This document shows positions 62,198 to 64,000 of a stretch of DNA of 64,000 nt, piece by piece. The notes under the pieces were generated by a model that made no database searches, was not told where the DNA came from, and worked only from the letters and a program-made list of their open reading frames with translations. Position numbers and translations under genes: made by a program. Origin of the DNA: Trichinella spiralis (taxonomy: Eukaryota > Nematoda > Enoplea > Trichinellida > Trichinellidae); assembly GCA_000181795.3 (NCBI GenBank), contig CM012955.1, forward strand, positions 7,650,450 through 7,714,449, read 5' to 3'. Every line of letters starts with the position of its first letter. Within the stretch, counting starts at the first letter, position 1.

Positions 62198-63776
62198 ATG
62201 GCAAATGATCTATCTTTTCAAGGTAAAGTTCAATAATTTCGTTAATGTAAATTTTTAGAACTTTATTATTAATGAGTTTTCAGAATTTCCAGTTGATGTT
62301 GACGATGCCAGTGGATCAATGAATGATTTGGAAATGGCAATTTCCATGGATGGCACAAATTCATCAGTAAATTTATAAGCGTATTTTCTGTTTAAAGCTT
62401 GGGTTTTTTTAAATTAATTTCAGAACGATAATACAAACAAGCAGTCGTTTTGGTCAATTGATTATTATCAGCAGCTGTTTGATGTAGACACAGATAAGGT
62501 GATTCATCGCTTGCTGTACAGCATGGTGCCACGTTTGAATTCCAATTATGTGACGCAAAATATAAGACCCAATCCAGATTTATATGGTAACTTTTTTGAC
62601 ATTTTTTCATGTCAGAATTATTTTTCTGTTTCTTGCAAACAATGATTAGCACCGTTAATTTATTTTTGTTGATGTGTTGTAATAATGTGATATAAATAAA
62701 TAATGCAAGTTTATTTTTTTTAGGACCATTTTGGATTTCACTGACACTGTTGTTTACTACTGCTATATCAAACCAACTTGGAAACTTATTTGCTTTTGAC
62801 GTGAATCGAACACATGGCGTTGTTAACTTTCGCATGAGTAAGTGTTTTACTGTGTTTTGTGCACTGTTAGTAATAAAACATTTTTAGTTACCCTTTTAGC
62901 TGGTGTTATTTTCTTTTATGTTTTTATGTTTCCTTTATTGTTACTGGTCTTCTCTTGGTGGCGAAAAGTAACTGATATGTATACCTTGGTAGAAGTAATT
63001 TGCGCCTACGGTTACTCTTTGACAATATACATTCCCATAACGGTGATATATTAAAAATAGATTGATGATAAAAACTACACGTAAAATATGTTCAGCTTTT
63101 GTGGGCAATTCACATTGATTGGTTGCGATGGATTTTAGCATTTTTTGGGCTGTTTTTATCTGGATCTGTTTTGGTAATTTCACTTTGGCCAGTGGTTCGA
63201 AAGTACAAATACATGGTTAGTTTGCATTTTACTCAGTTGAATTTGCATAACGCTGTTACAGTCAAAAATTTCAGATTTCTCTTGGAATTACTGGGTCAGT
63301 TATAATTATGCACACGCTTATTACTGTCATATTAAAAGTAAGTGAACTTTTGCTTGATGAAATTATGTTTCATAATTTTTATCATTTAATAAAATTGTTG
63401 ATCATTTTAAAATGAAAGTTTCATTTTGAAATAAATTTTATCACTTTAATAATCATGATTTTTTGTGACATTTTGTTATTCAATAATTATTAACAGTATG
63501 CTTAACTGAATAGTGTAGTGTAATGATAGGTTAGCAGCATGTATACAAAAGGCTGGTAGAAAAAATTTCAGTTATTTATTGCAGTTTTTAATGCACAACT
63601 ATGGAAACGAAAATAACATTTTATGTTTACTTATTTAAATTATGTCAAAACTGTAAGTAATTTTAAATCGGATAATTTTGATACATTTTATATAGGCATG
63701 CTGTGAAAATATCAGCGATTCACATTTGTTACATCTGCAACAAAGCAGCATTCAGAATGTTTCCAGGGTTGCATAA
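62198..63776 (+). CDS. YIPF1/YIPF2-like Yip1-domain Golgi membrane protein
   Basis: Multi-pass membrane protein of the Yip1 family, which works with Rab GTPases in Golgi traffic. Exons: 62198-62222, 62284-62366, 62424-62586, 62724-62837, 62900-63042, 63096-63215, 63275-63337, 63696-63776 (263 residues; human YIPF1 has 306). An acidic N-terminus leads to FWSIDYYQQLFDVDTDKV and the family motif PDLYGPFWISLTL. About five hydrophobic segments follow, including VIFFYVFMFPLLLLVFSWW, CAYGYSLTIYIP and LLWAIHIDWLRWILAFFGL. The last short exon (63696-63776) encodes a polar tail and is the least certain. Donors GTTAGT (63216) and GTGATA (63043) are weak but phase-consistent. Confidence 0.9.
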
Positions 63777-64000
63777 CATTTGCTTTTGGGAATACTCGTG
63801 CAGACCACGTTGCATTGCGAGCGAAGTTTTTGATGATTACTGTGAAATTATTATTCCTTCATAGAAAAAGTAAACATGGTACTGTTAGCTGTTAACTGTT
63901 TCTATTTATTCCTAGCAAAATTCATCGCATTTGGAGAGATTTCTAATAGTCATTATTTGATTAAAACCGTTATATGCGAACTTTGCATAGCGTGGAACAT
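63777..64000. other. Sequence after the YIPF gene
   Basis: No gene was recognised up to the window edge. It presumably contains the YIPF 3' untranslated region. Confidence 0.5.

Noticed and set aside
1-64000. CRISPR arrays, transposons, viral genes, rRNA or tRNA genes
   Set aside because: No spaced direct repeats, transposase, integrase or polymerase motifs were recognised, and no tRNA B-box with a matching cloverleaf was noticed by eye. A tRNAscan and repeat search would settle this.

Overview
This is a 64 kb piece of a compact, AT-rich invertebrate genome. I read it as a nematode. The coding sequences are split by many introns, often only 45-80 bases long. There is a free-standing 120-residue major-sperm-protein (MSP) domain gene, a hallmark of nematodes. 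A receptor phosphatase resembles the short LAR/PTP-3 form known from Caenorhabditis. The species and clade cannot be fixed from the sequence alone. No bacterial features, CRISPR arrays, viral genes, transposon open reading frames or tRNA genes were recognised.

Fourteen protein-coding genes could be modelled exon by exon. All splice phases agree and every total length is a multiple of three. In order: a LAR-type receptor tyrosine phosphatase (+, 2.1-9.0 kb); a Cockayne syndrome A/ERCC8-like WD40 protein (+, 11.2-13.3 kb); the polyadenylation factor WDR33 (+, 15.0-20.4 kb); a chondroitin sulfate synthase (-, 21.3-25.7 kb); a gene-free stretch (25.7-32.1 kb); a 24-finger C2H2 zinc-finger protein (+, 32.1-37.1 kb) with a puzzling tail; cathepsin Z/X (-, 39.0-40.7 kb); the MSP-domain gene (-, 41.7-42.3 kb); an alpha carbonic anhydrase (+, 43.9-46.2 kb); a 4-coumarate-CoA-ligase/luciferase-like acyl-CoA synthetase (+, 48.7-52.0 kb); an arrestin-domain protein (+, 53.4-55.6 kb); PRRC1 (-, 55.8-57.5 kb); the DEAD-box helicase DDX18/Has1 (+, 58.2-60.7 kb); mitochondrial ATP synthase subunit delta (-, 60.9-61.6 kb); and a YIPF1/2-like Golgi protein (+, 62.2-63.8 kb).

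These are mostly housekeeping genes with no shared pathway and no operon-like spacing. Gene density is highest from 53 to 64 kb, where convergent and divergent pairs alternate. There ARRDC/PRRC1 and DDX18/ATP-delta converge with 287 and 152 bases between stop codons. PRRC1/DDX18 and ATP-delta/YIPF diverge from gaps of 0.6-0.7 kb.

No clearly new multi-gene system was found. The points most worth a second look are: the recurring GTTTGY splice donors; the paired motif changes in DDX18 (DEAD to DEFD, SAT to GAT); the loss of the proton-shuttle histidine in the carbonic anhydrase; the tyrosine-rich and DPR-repeat tail of WDR33; the apparent short-ectodomain LAR start with no furin site; a GC-AG intron in cathepsin Z; and successive coding-like frames after the zinc-finger gene.
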